64,000 bases of DNA from Marininema mesophilum (GTDB lineage: Bacteria; Bacillota; Bacilli; Thermoactinomycetales; DSM-45169). The translations under genes and the position numbers were made by a program. The stretch lies in contig NZ_FNNQ01000001.1 of the NCBI RefSeq assembly GCF_900106775.1, forward strand, positions 124,001-188,000, written 5' to 3'. The notes beneath the pieces were generated by a model, which made no database searches, had not been told where the DNA came from, and was given only the letters and a program-made list of their open reading frames with translations. Shown piece after piece: positions 50,401 to 62,100 of the stretch (position 1 is the stretch's first letter; every line of letters starts with the position of its first letter).

Positions 50401-53171
50401 TGACCATTTTTAAATTGGAAGGAGGTACGTAGGGATTCATGACGCTCAACCAATGATTGAACAGCAACTGTAAGTCGTTCAGCTGCAAAGGGGCCATCCA
50501 CCTTTAGAACACCAGGGATGTTATACGCCGTACCAATACCCTCAAACCGATTCAAGACATAGAGACGTTTTTGTGCGGAAGAAACAGGATAGTCTTCCCG
50601 CTCTTCTTGCCGTTGCAATCCCGTATAATCCTTTTGCTCCGCCGACTGCACATAAGCCGCTAAATCGAGAATGGTTGGCTTTATGAATGCTTCACGTAGG
50701 GGAATATCGACGCCTAAGTCCCGTTTGATATGAGAAGCAATCGTAGTAATTTGGAGCGAATTGCCACCCCGTTCAAAGAAACTATCGTGAATACTGATTT
50801 CTTCTACCCCAAGCACTCTACACCAAATATCCGCCAATGCCCTTTCAACATCATTGCGTGGCGCTTCAAAGGTGCTACTCGATTGAAGCCTTTCCGGAGC
50901 GGGTAGTGCTTTTCGGTCAATCTTCCCATTAGGGGTAACTGGAAATTTATCCATTGGAATCAGATAAGTAGGTACCATGTAGTAGGGTAAATCCTCTGCC
51001 AAAGAGCGGCGAATATCCGCTACATCAACAGGTATCTCCAGGACTACATAGGCACAAAGGTGGGCATCTTCATTCTCCGCCGTTTTCCGAAGGGTAACCA
51101 CTGTATCACGAACCGATGGCAGAGCCCGCAACCGGCTCTCAATCTCCCCTAGTTCAATTCGCATGCCGCGAATCTTCACTTGATCATCGATTCGTCCTAG
51201 GTAGTCTAAGTTTCCATCAGGTAACCAACGTGCAAGATCCCCCGTACGATACATGCGGCCTTCGTCGACCATAGCTGTCGAAGCAGCAAAGGGATTAACT
51301 TGAAATTTCTCTAGGTTACTTTCTGGTCGATGAAGATAACCCCGAGCCAAACCATTCCCCGTTATGCACAGTTCACCGGGTACTCCGATGGGTTGGAGCT
51401 GATTTCGTGGACCCAAAATAAGAACCTTTGAGTTCAGTAATGGCGACCCAATCGGAACGCGTTGCATAGTTGCTAGTTTTTCATAGGAGATGTGATAGCT
51501 ACTTGCATTGACTGTTGCCTCGGTTGGTCCGTAGGCATTCGTTAACTGTGGTTTTTTGGCGCCGAATCGCTCCAGGAAGCCCTTGGCTAGCAACGGGGGT
51601 AAGGTTTCTCCGGCGATGATGAGATGGCACAGAGCAAGATCCTCTCCATATTGGAGATGATCCATCATGTGGCGCAGGTGAGTCGGTGTACCATCAGTCA
51701 CTTCTATTTGATGGTAACGAAAGAAATCAAGAAGTAGCCCCCCGTTCAGTCGGGCCTCCTCCGGCACAATATAAAGGGTATGGCCAAATAAAAGCGTTCC
51801 AAAAATCAGCTGTATAGAAGCATCAAATTCAAAGGGCGAGACGAGTGCTGCGCGGAAGGGGGCTTCATATAGGGAATAAATCTCCCTCCACATTCCCCAG
51901 GTAAAATTGACAACACTCTTATGCTCAATCATGGTCCCCTTCGGTTTGCCCGTGGAACCCGAGGTGTAGATCACATAGGCCAAATCATTTGGATGACTGA
52001 CAGGAGGCAATTCCTCGGCCTCCACAGTAAGCAATTGCCTGTATACTTCCGGGGTGATCAACAGGGGGGAATCGCAATCCTCCAATACTTCCTGGACACG
52101 ATTGGCTGGCCAATGGGGGGAAATGGGCAGATACGCTGCCCCAGCCTTCATGATACCGAGGAGCGCAACAATCGTTTTCGAGTTCCGTTCAGGTAACAGA
52201 CCCAGGATGTGACCGGAGCCAATCCCCTTATGGCGTAAGGCGGTAGCGACACGATCTGCCTGTTGTTTTACCTCAGCATAGGTAAGGGAGCTCCCCTCCG
52301 CTACGACGGCCAGTCTATCCGGGGTATTGGCCGCCTGCTGATCAAATAGCTGGACGAGCGTACATTCATGGGGATAATCCGCCACTGTATCATTAAAATG
52401 CAGCAGTTCCTCCTGCTCCCCTGAGGGAATCCAATCTAGCTCAACATGAGGAATATCCGCATGCTTTACTGCCTGAGCAAGCAGGGATAAATAATGACCT
52501 CCGAGTCTTGCAACCGTACCGGGGAGAAATCGCTCGGTACGATAGTGGATCGTTCCTATAAAACGACCATTCTCCCGGCGAAAGGAGAAGATCATTTCCG
52601 GGGCAGCAGGCTCAAGATAGTCAATATCCTGCAATTCTTCGAGCACAATGGCTGTCCGAAAGGGAAAGGAACGACCTTCAGGTAGTTCCTCATTCAATTG
52701 ATCCTTAAGGGTGATCAGGGGAAAGTTTTGATGTTGGATCGCCGCAGAGGTCGTGTCACGCACCTGCATGAGAAGCTGCTTAAAACTCATCTCATCCTGA
52801 ACTTTCTGGCGCAGAATGAGAACCGTGTTGATAAAATCTGCCTCCTCCTGTTGACGGTTCACCGGTGCTCCTACCAGGACGTCTTCCAACCCCGTGTATT
52901 TATTTAAAAGCAAAGTCAGCCCAGCCGTCAGCACCATAAATAGGCGAAGGTCGGAATGGTTGGAAATTTCCCCAAGACGATTAGACAACTCCTCGTCGAA
53001 GTCGAAGGGGATAGAGGCCAAGCCCCCTTCTCCCTCCAACCCAGCCACCCGATCAGAGGGAAAGCGGCTGTCAGCTAGCTCCCCCGCCAGTTGGCCCAAC
53101 CAGTAGCGGCGTTCTCTATTTTTTTGCTGGCCTGCTATGATGAGATCTTCTGTGACGATTCGCGCTGCCAT
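47478..53171 (-). CDS. Nonribosomal peptide synthetase, half C-A-PCP-C-A-PCP
   Basis: 1897 residues. Domains: the C-terminal half of a condensation domain without HHxxxDG (1 to about 265), A1 (about 285-765, YTSGSTGKPKG), PCP1 (GGNSL, Ser805), complete C (HHIIADG, His988-989), A2 (about 1320-1800), PCP2 (GGNSL, Ser1849). There is no TE, reductase or epimerase. By alignment to GrsA from memory, the A1 pocket reads D-A-Q-D-I-A-A-V-N, near Gln-type codes. A2 reads D-V-P-N-L-S-L-V-F, which I cannot assign. It starts 24 bp after the PKS stop. The module adds two amino acids to the polyketide. The release step is missing. Confidence 0.93.
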   Translation of the reverse strand: MAARIVTEDLIIAGQQKNRERRYWLGQLAGELADSRFPSDRVAGLEGEGGLASIPFDFDEELSNRLGEISNHSDLRLFMVLTAGLTLLLNKYTGLEDVLVGAPVNRQQEEADFINTVLILRQKVQDEMSFKQLLMQVRDTTSAAIQHQNFPLITLKDQLNEELPEGRSFPFRTAIVLEELQDIDYLEPAAPEMIFSFRRENGRFIGTIHYRTERFLPGTVARLGGHYLSLLAQAVKHADIPHVELDWIPSGEQEELLHFNDTVADYPHECTLVQLFDQQAANTPDRLAVVAEGSSLTYAEVKQQADRVATALRHKGIGSGHILGLLPERNSKTIVALLGIMKAGAAYLPISPHWPANRVQEVLEDCDSPLLITPEVYRQLLTVEAEELPPVSHPNDLAYVIYTSGSTGKPKGTMIEHKSVVNFTWGMWREIYSLYEAPFRAALVSPFEFDASIQLIFGTLLFGHTLYIVPEEARLNGGLLLDFFRYHQIEVTDGTPTHLRHMMDHLQYGEDLALCHLIIAGETLPPLLAKGFLERFGAKKPQLTNAYGPTEATVNASSYHISYEKLATMQRVPIGSPLLNSKVLILGPRNQLQPIGVPGELCITGNGLARGYLHRPESNLEKFQVNPFAASTAMVDEGRMYRTGDLARWLPDGNLDYLGRIDDQVKIRGMRIELGEIESRLRALPSVRDTVVTLRKTAENEDAHLCAYVVLEIPVDVADIRRSLAEDLPYYMVPTYLIPMDKFPVTPNGKIDRKALPAPERLQSSSTFEAPRNDVERALADIWCRVLGVEEISIHDSFFERGGNSLQITTIASHIKRDLGVDIPLREAFIKPTILDLAAYVQSAEQKDYTGLQRQEEREDYPVSSAQKRLYVLNRFEGIGTAYNIPGVLKVDGPFAAERLTVAVQSLVERHESLRTSFQFKNGQPVQIVGEPVPFQVERFEGFDTQEIPALIQAFIRPFDLTKAPLFRVGLISISGQPNLHYVLFDLHHIIADGVSLALLEQEFIRLYMGESLETLDLQYKDYAVWQREQVQSEEMREQERFWINQFSDEVPVLELPTDYPRSLNKHFAGDRLQFDLPADLTEQLKSFAEQQGVTLYMLLLAAYNVLLHRYTKQEDIIVGTPIAGRLHSDQESMVGMFVNTLALRNRPTGDKTFSQLLDEVKQHAIEAYQHQEYPFEELVDRLQLERNSSRNPLFDTMLFMQNYTRQPGVAKGLTFTPYPFTHHAAKFDITLEFHQEADGMLLAVEYATKLYKRETMERFSQHYLRILEDVIQKPHQALQDVSLLDEEETQNLLTTFNQTASDWQETGLIHQLLEKQAEEYPARDALISEEGILTYGELNARANQLARHLRECQVGPEDRVGLLLSRSQEMVIAIYAVLKAGGTYVPIDPEFPTDRIQYLLRDSGASMLLTQRDWREKVDFSGSILDVTDKEIYQGDPSNLPSVTASEHLAYILYTSGSTGQPKGVMVEHRNIINFLHAMQQEYPMMASDTFLLKTPYTFDVSVPELFGWTIMGGRLAILKEGDHRHPKAILRAVTEYNVGLLNFVPSMFGAFLNALGGNGQPLKLLKYLLLSGETVTKDLVERFHRLGTDVQLDNLYGPTEATVFTTRYPLTNLQESVHVPIGRPIANVQGYILDGQEKPVPIGVVGELFIAGAGLARGYLNQHELTTKKFRPHPFIEGERMYHTGDLARWLPDGNIEFLGRIDHQVKVNGFRIELGEIETLLYQLDGIIEAVVVDQVDSLGNKQLVAYYVADRLIEPTHIKTHVSRFLPNFMVPAFFHPLTEMARTSSGKIDRNSLVSIPIGVQKEAVSLAKPRTELERKLVQFWKQLFKRDEVSIDDDFFELGGNSLAAVELDLALEENGAIDEAELLVYEHRTIRLLAEHLESYRVQEDRGGD

Positions 53172-53195
53172 TTCGAACCAACTCCTTGCTCCCGA

Positions 53196-56100
53196 TTAAA
53201 AATTAAAATCGTCAAAATCCGTTGCTGAATTTACCGACTGTAGCTCCTTCAATTGATGCTTCACTTTAATCTCTCGGATGGGAATATCCACATGGGAAGT
53301 AATCTGTTCTAACACCTCGATAAAACGATGGCAAAATTTATCCATCGATTCTCGTCTAAACAATGCATCCGCATACTCCAATGCCATCTCGATACTGTCG
53401 TCTCCTTCATTGGCCCGTAGAAGCAGATCAAACTGTGCCCGCTGGTGATCGTAATCGTAGGATGAAACGGATAGCCCGTCCACTTCCATCTTTTCTGTAT
53501 CCATATTTTGCAGTACAAACACCGCATCAAACAGTGGATTACGGCTTAGATTCCCCTGCAGACCAAGTTCCAGGATGAGATCTTCGTAGGGGTATTTTTG
53601 GTGTTCAAAGGCCTCCAACGCATGGTCGCGCACTTCCTGAAGGAACAGTTGTAAGGGTTTATCTTCCTGCGGAGAATTACGCAGAGCCAACATGTTGATG
53701 AAACCACCAATGATGTTTTGCAGATCAGCATGGGGGCGCCCGGTGACTGGGGTACCGATCACAATATCATCCTGATTGCTATATTTACCAAGTGTGACAT
53801 AGTAGCTTGCCAGAAGAACCGTAAAGAGAGTCGTCTCCTCCTGGATAGCCAGCTTACGGATCTTTTGTGTTAACTCTGCTCCGAGAGTAAAGTGGCATGT
53901 ATTCCCTGTGAAGTTCTGTGTTTCAGGACGGGGGAAGTCTAGTGGTAATTGCAATACGGGAATTTCATCTTGGAATTGATCGATCCAATACTCCCTATGG
54001 CGACTCATCGCGTTCTTTTCTTGCTCACTGTTTTGCCATTCCGCGTAATCCTTGTACTGAAGGCGCAACGGAATCAACTCGCCACCAGCATAAAGTGTCA
54101 AAAAGTCGCGCACGAAGATATCATAAGACACCCCATCCGTTACGATGTGATGAAGATCAATCACCAGGATGTGTCGCTCTTCTACCAAACGAATCAAAGC
54201 GATCCGCAGATATGGTGGCTGATTAAAGTCGAAGGGTCTCACAAACTGATGGATGATTCCATCCACTTCCGATTCCACGGCTGTAAAATACGCTACCTCT
54301 ACCTCAGCATGGGGATGAATTCGTTGCTTGGGTACATCGCCCACCATCTCAATGGTGGTGCGGAAGATTTCATGGTGCTGTACTAGATTTTGGAAACCCT
54401 CCTCAAGCCGATTCGTATCGATACTTCCTTCGAGTAAAATAACCGATGTATCGTTGTAAGAAGTGCTGTCTGGATGTAAGCGGTGCAAGATGTAGAACCG
54501 CTTCTGGAGAGAAGAAAGTTCATAGTACTCCTTTTCCGGTGCAGGCATGATCGCGTTGTACTGGCTTTCTTCCGTTCCTTCAATATGGTTGGCCAGCCCT
54601 TCAATCGTGGAGAGATTAAACATCTCTGCCACAGACACCTCTACATTTAATTCCTTATGAATTCGCGACACGATAGTAATCGCCTTTAGCGAATCGCCAC
54701 CCAGTTCGAGAAAGTCATCTCGCACACCAATCTGTTGCACACGGAAGGCACGCTGCCAGATACTACATAGTTTTTCCTCTGTTCGAGTGCGTGGGTGGAT
54801 GAATTCGGTTAACAAATTCGGACGTGAATGGAAGGACTCTGTGCCTTCAAGTACTTCATCCTCTTCCTCCCGCAGTGATTTCAAATGGACCCACTCATCG
54901 ATACGGGCTTGCAGATCTCCAGGGCTGTGCACAAGCAGATCCCCTTGGCGCCAGGTGAGGACTCGATTAAACATGTCAATCCCCTCTTCTGGTGTCATAG
55001 ACAATTCATGAACCGCGGCACCGATTTGCATATCCTTGTCCTCTTCCTCCCAGTACTTCCAATCCGACCAGTTTACACTGAGCCAGGGCAATTCCGCCTC
55101 GCGGTTGTAGTAGGTGACAAAGGCATCCATATAGAGGTTGGAGGCTGCATAGGGAAGATAACCTAATCCTCCGAGAACAGCGGAGATCGAAGACATCAAC
55201 AGACAAAAGTCCAGTTTCTTACCTCGAAGTACTTCTTCCAACACAAGAAGACCGTATACCTTTGAGGTGAAGTGAGCTTCACAATCCTCCCTTGTCAACT
55301 CCCTGACCAGATTATAGGTATCTCCGCCGATAATACCCGCAGCATGAATCACACCGTTGAGCTCACCAAAACGAGTTTCTATATCAGCAACCAATCCCTC
55401 CATGCCCTCGCGATCACTGACATCCACTGCCTGCACATCGATTCTTCCACCAAGCTCCTCTAACTCCAACACCTGGCGAATCTTCGCGGCATTGGCCGTG
55501 GCTGCACTGAGGTGTTGATTCCATTCATCCCGTTGTGGGAGCCCTGACCGAGAGGTGAGGACGATGGTTCCCTGGGTTTGCTTTACTAGATGACGAGCAA
55601 GTATCAAAGCGATGCCGCCAAGTCCCCCTGTGATCAAATAGACTCCGCCTCGTTTTAGAGGGAGCTCCGTTTCATCCGCTTTCCCCATCTTCAGCGGGGT
55701 ATAACTTTGCACAAAGCGTGTCATCCCACGGTAGGCAATCGCTTTATCCTCTACCCTGTCCACCATCGCTTCAGCGATCAATTGCTTTATCAAACGGCGC
55801 TCCTGCTGGCTGCCCCGCTGGGGAAGCGATACATCGATACTCAAACAATTAAAGTAGGCGTACTCCTGGGGAAGGACGATGGATGTCCCCAACAGGGGAG
55901 CCTTTTCTGGAACGAGCTCTTCCTCCCCTGTGACGGATTGCACACCATTCGTAATCACGCACAGGGTTATTGGATCGATCACCTGTTGAGTGCTAAATGC
56001 CTTAGCAAGGTGGAAAAGGGCGTAAAATCCTACTTCCTGCATCTTCGCTACCCGCTCAGGACTACGCTTTCGTGGACTCTTCGTCACGCCCCAAAGGTGC

Positions 56101-59100
56101 AAAATACGGGTAGGAATCCCTGTATCCTTCAGCAAGGAAGCATAGTCTGCTGCTTCAGCTGGGTTTATCTGATATTTCTTGTGATCTTGCTTGCTATAAT
56201 GATCTCCTGGATAAACCACTGTGACATCCGCCGTCTCCCTTAGGTGGGTAGCGATCCCATCCCCTAGCCCACAGCGATCCGCAAAGATCAACCAACGCTC
56301 TTTCCCAACGGATACAAGTTGAGGTGATAAGGTAGACGTCCATTGTGGGACGTAAAACCACTCATCCAAATTGGTATTCTTACCCGTCCGCTTCGGCTTC
56401 GTAGCCTGAAGCTGGCTACCGATATCAAAGGGGTTCCCTTGTAACTTGTGGGAAACAGGTTCAAAGGAATAGCTCGGTAGCGGAATGCGGCGTCGCTTCT
56501 CTCCCTCATAGAAACGTTTCCAATCAATCGAAACACCTACTGTCCAGAGCTGGGCCATCTGGTTGAGCAGGTACTGATCATCGGTCAACGTGGTTTGCTC
56601 GGGACGGGTCGTATTGAATAGCCTTGGTGCGTTCTCTTTCCTATCAAGGGAACGCTGGACCATCACGCTAAGGTCTCGCCCAGGTCCGATTTCAATAAAA
56701 ACACCGATTCCTTCTCTTTTTAACGTTTCGATACTTCTGTCAAAACGTACCGTTTCACGCATATGACGTACCCAGTAGTCTGGGTCAACGGCCTGCTCTT
56801 TTGTGATCCATGTTCCTGTAATACAGGAGATATATGGGGAGATCGGCGGCTTGAAGTTGATGCGACGCACATGCTCGGCAAACTGTTCCATAATCGGTTC
56901 AAGAAGATGAGAGTGGGCAGCTCCTTCAATGGTGACTCGCATGCTCAACAGACGCTTACTACGGAGCCACTTTTCAAATTCCTGTATCGTCCCAGGGGAA
57001 CCTGCCACGATACAGGATGGACCGTTAACAATCGACAGGGACAAGGGACCGCCACCCTGTTCGTAAAATTCTTCGAGCATCGGTAGTAATGTTTCTTCCT
57101 CGAGGGGAACCGAAAGCATGCCACCACCCGGCAAAGAACTCATCAAGCGACCCCGGATAACGATAAGATTCAGCGCCTCTTCCAATGTGAACACACCGGC
57201 TAGACAAGCGGCTACATACTCACCGAAGGAATAGCCTAGCAGTGCAGATGGTGCAATACCCCAATGTTGTAACAAGGCAGCTAAGGCATATTCGAAGGAG
57301 AGAATAAGTGGTTGACAGTATTCCATCTTCAGCAGTTTCTGTTTTGCTACTTCACGATCTTCTTCCCTTGGAAAGACCACTGCTTTGAAATCTTGACCCG
57401 TCAAGCGATGTAGGATGGCAAAACATTTGTCCATCTCTTTTTGGAAGATCGGTTCGTTAGTATACAAATCCCGTCCCATATGGCTATATTGGGAACCATT
57501 GCCCGCAAAGAGAAAGGCGATCTTCGGATTCTTCTCTTTCACATGGTGGTGATGGATTCGGCGTGACTCTTTCTCTTGTAGCCACTCAGCCGCTTCGCGT
57601 GCCGAGGAGGCGAGGAGTGCACGGCGGTAAGTAAACTCTTTCCGCCCTACTTGGAGTGTATAAGCGGTATCCGCCAAATTTATTTCAGGATTCTCCTCCA
57701 GAAATTGACCCAAATTAGCGGTCATCCGCTCCAGGGCTTTTTCTGTCTTGGCGGATAACAGCAACACTTGATAAGGGCGACTCGGAGAAGTCGGAGGAAG
57801 ATCGGGGGCTTCCTCAAGTACCACGTGGGCATTCGTCCCCCCAATGCCAAAGGAACTAACCCCCGCCCGAAGCACACCATCACTTTCATCCCAATCCTTA
57901 AGTTTCGTATTGACATAGAAGGGACTGTTTGCAAAGTCAATCGCCTTATTCGGTTCATCAAAATTTAAACTAGCAGGAAGCTGACGATGTTGCATCGCAA
58001 GCACGGTCTTTACTAAACCAGCAACCCCTGAAGCAGCATTGAGATGGCCGACATTCGACTTTACGGAGCCAATGGGGAGACTTTGTTTTTCTCTTCCCCC
58101 GAAGACATCGCCAAGTGCCTTAACCTCAATGGTGTCACCCAATTTGGTTGCTGTGCCATGGGTTTCAATGTAAGAGATGGTATCAGGATCAATGCCAGCC
58201 GCTACATGGGCCGACTGGATCACGTCAACTTGTCCCTCTACACTTGGAGCGGTGTAGCCAATTTTATTACTCCCATCGTTGTTAATGGCACTACCCTTAA
58301 TTACGCCATGAATCGTATCCCCATCGGCGAGTGCATCATCTAGCCTTTTCAATACAACCACACCCACACCATCGCCGAAGAGCATTCCATTTGCCTTTTC
58401 ATCAAAGGGCTTACAATGACCATCCGCAGAGAAAAGCATCCCTTCTTGGTAGATGTAACCTGATTTATCAGGGAGGGCAAGGGTAACCCCTCCTGCAAGA
58501 GCCATCTCACAATGACCATTCAAAAGCGCTTGGGAGGCTGTATGAATAGCCACCAAGGATGTGGAACACCCCGTAAAGATATTGGTACTGGGACCTTTCA
58601 GATTAAATCGATAAGATATTTGTGTGGTGAGTGAATCCTTATCATTGAGTAGCGAAGTCAAAAACTGCCCCGATGGTTCGCTCGATTCTGCTAAGGTGGA
58701 AAGTACTTGCCAGTAAAGGTTCGGGGAGGCTCCCGCATATACGCCAACACGACCCGGATAGGTTTCCCCTTCATACCCTGCATGTTCCAGGGCATCCCAG
58801 GCTACCTCGTGGAAGATCCGCAGTTGCGGGTCCATCAATACTGCATCCTGGGGCGTGTAATCGAAGAATGCCGCATCAAAGCGATCAACGCCCTCTAAAT
58901 ACCCCTTTGCCTTGACGTAATTGGGTTGGGTCACATCTGCTTCTGGTACACCCGCTTCCAATAGCTCTTCATTGCTAAAAAAGCGAATCGACTCCATACC
59001 TGCGGTCAGGTTATCCCAGTATTCCCCTATATTTTGCGCCCCGGGAAAGCGACCCGCTATCCCCACGATGGCAATATCTCCCGTTACTGATCCTGGGGAG

Positions 59101-62100
59101 TATCGGCGATGGGTTACCTGTGAGGAAACTTCTTCCCCACCACTTAAATAAGTAGCAAGAGCGCGAATCGTCGCGTGTTCAAACATCACATCGATGGGGA
59201 TATGCCGTTCCAGTCGGTTGATCAGCTTCCCATGAATTTGGATGATATCAAGGGAGGTTGCTCCTAGATCAAAGAAATTATGGGTTACTTCTACATGGTC
59301 TACGCGGTAGAACTCCTGCCATATGTCAACGATGCTTGCTTCAATCTCTACAAGGTTTGAGCTACCGATAGTCATGCGATTTCGTTGGTTATTGCCCTGT
59401 TGGGGTTTACCAGATGGAAGTGATTGCTGCTGACGCTGGCTCTCCATAGTGATCCACTGATCATATCGACTAAACATATCCCCCGCGGAAATAATGACGC
59501 GATGAATGTTGGAGAGGGCAAGAACACACTGAAAAGTCTTGATCCCCTCCTCCGCAGTTAACTCGAGACGTTCCAGGGTTTCACCCAACATCGGCTTATC
59601 ATAAGCCTCGCCTGTGTATTGCCAGTCGCCCCAGTTGACGCTCACCCACCGATTATTTACTCGATTACTCAATCGGTCAGCCACGCCATCCATATACAGG
59701 TTGGCACCGGCATAGGCAACAAACCCAAGTCCGCCGAGGATAGGAGACAGTGAGGAGACAAACAGACAAAAGTCCAGCTCACGATCACCTAGTAGCTCCT
59801 CTAATACCATCAATCCATGAAGCTTCGGTCGGAATTGCTCTTCGCAATCCTCCCGCGTAATTGTCGCCATCACACATTGGGCAGAGCGAACGCGAAGTAC
59901 CCCCGCAGCATGAATCACCCCTTGGACCGCTCCGAATCGCTCTTCAGCTTGGAGGAGAGCTGCGCGCATTTCGGTAGAGTCTGCAACATCTGCTCCAAGT
60001 ACCAGTACCTCGGCCCCCAATTGCTCAAGGGTTAATACTGCTCGAATTCGAATCGCTAGCCGATCATCATTGCCATGGGTGGCTAAAACCTGCTCCCACT
60101 CGCTACGTTCGGGTAATCCGTGACGGCCAATCAAAACAAGCTTCGCCTTGACGGAACGGGCTAGGTATTCAGCCAGTTTTAATCCAATACCACCAAGCCC
60201 GCCCGTGATCAGGTAGACACTCCTTTCACGCAGACGAGGAGCAACCTCTTGTGGTTCCAGGTTAATGGCCGCTTGGATTTCTTCCTTGGGTAGTAGCTCG
60301 AAGGTACTGATGAATTGCTGGTCCCCTCGATAAGCTAACACCGTATCAGCAATCTCTCGTTGCAACTCAGCTAGCAAGTGAGATACAGTCCATTCCAAAT
60401 CGGTAAGTTCGATATCTACACTTCGGCAACGCACATTGGGATATTCCTGGGGCAATATTTTAACGGGTGCGAGCAAAGGCTGTTTTTCAGCACAAACGCT
60501 TTCATCTCCACACACTTTTTGTAGCTGATTTGTCACAACCGATACTTCAAGGGGATGAATAATATTTTGAACGCTAAGAGCCTTGGCAAGGTGAATCATG
60601 CTATAAAAGCCAGTCTCCAAAAAGGCAAGCCCCTGATCCTCCTGGGAAACATTCCACAGGTGCACAATACGATCAGGTAGCAACTCCCGCTTACGCAGCT
60701 CATCGAACAGAGAATGATAGTCCTCTTCCTTCGTTGCATCTACCGCATAGGCCATCTCCCCCGCTACAGCAAAGGCCGACTTGCAAGCAACTGTTATGAC
60801 TCGATGCCCACCTGCCTGTAAACCCTCAGCAACTCTTTGCCCTACCCCCTCTTTGTCGACGAAAAGTAGCCAGTTGAGAGATGGCTGTTGATCCTTCCCT
60901 GACAGATTAGCCGGAAAGGGTTTGCTCCCCCATATCGGACGGTAAAACCAGTCTGCGATGTCCGGCCGTTTCTCCAATACATTGGCATGCTGCTTAATAG
61001 CATCTTGGGCTTTTGGTTCTAGCCAATACCGCCTTTTTTCAAAGGGATAGGTAGGCAATGGGATTCGTAAACGGCGTTCTCCTTCATAAAGAGCCTCCCA
61101 TTTCACTACAGCACCTTTTTCCCAGCAACACCCGAGTATAGAGGATAAGTCCGCCGTTAATGGAATCAGTTTCTCCGATGCCCATTCTGATTCGATCTTA
61201 GCAGGAAGCTCTAGCATGTGAAGGCAAAGGTGATTATTGTTTAGAAGTTTATGCACCTCCTCCATGCCGACCTCATGAGCAGGAGGCGCTACCGCTACCT
61301 TTGCCCAGTAAAGGGGGTCCATCGCGAGCTTCGCAGTAATCCAATCCCCTGTCACATTGGACAGAAAACGAATCTTGGGAGGGTTGTATGAGATCTTTTT
61401 TACATGACGTTCTAGCGTAGCTTGTTGACGTGTTGTGGCAAGGGTAAGGGCATCCTCTAGCTCAAAAACCCCTGCTACTGCAGCGGCAGCCAATTCAGCC
61501 ACCCCAAAGCCTACAAGAGATGCCGCTGGTAGAATTTTATGAAGAAAAGTACTGAGTGCAACGCCAATCGCAACGACTATAGCCTCTTCAGTAGCGGCGG
61601 GCCAGGATTGAGAAAGGATCGCTTCAGTTAGATTAAAGCCCATCTGAGAGGAAGCCCGCTCCAACACCTCTTCCAGTTCCCTAGGAAACTGTCCATCACC
61701 ATCAGCCAGCGCGAGGGCCAATTTGACTGCTTCCTTGGCATTATCAGGTAGAAGATAAACAACAGGACGCTTCTCCGTATGAATAGGAGTGGGTAAGGAA
61801 GATTGACGTAATTGCCGAATCGCATCCGCTGTATCCTTAACAACTAGGGAGCGACGAACAGGGAATTCACGCCGCCCTATCTGCAACGTATACGCAAGAT
61901 CCGCCAAGGAAATCTCAGGATGTTGTTCACAATGCGTCGCCAGGTTCTCTGCCATCTGAGCCAAAGCATACTCACTGCGTGCGGATAGCACCAACAGATG
62001 ACGATCTGTCGATGGTAGTTCACTTGTAAGCTTTGGGCATTCCTCTAGCACGACGTGCACATTGGTGCCACCAAACCCAAAGGCGCTGACACCTGCACGA

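Noticed and set aside
55707..56243. 178-codon plus-strand frame inside the PKS
   Set aside because: It is antisense to the KR2 region and has no family pattern or ribosome site.
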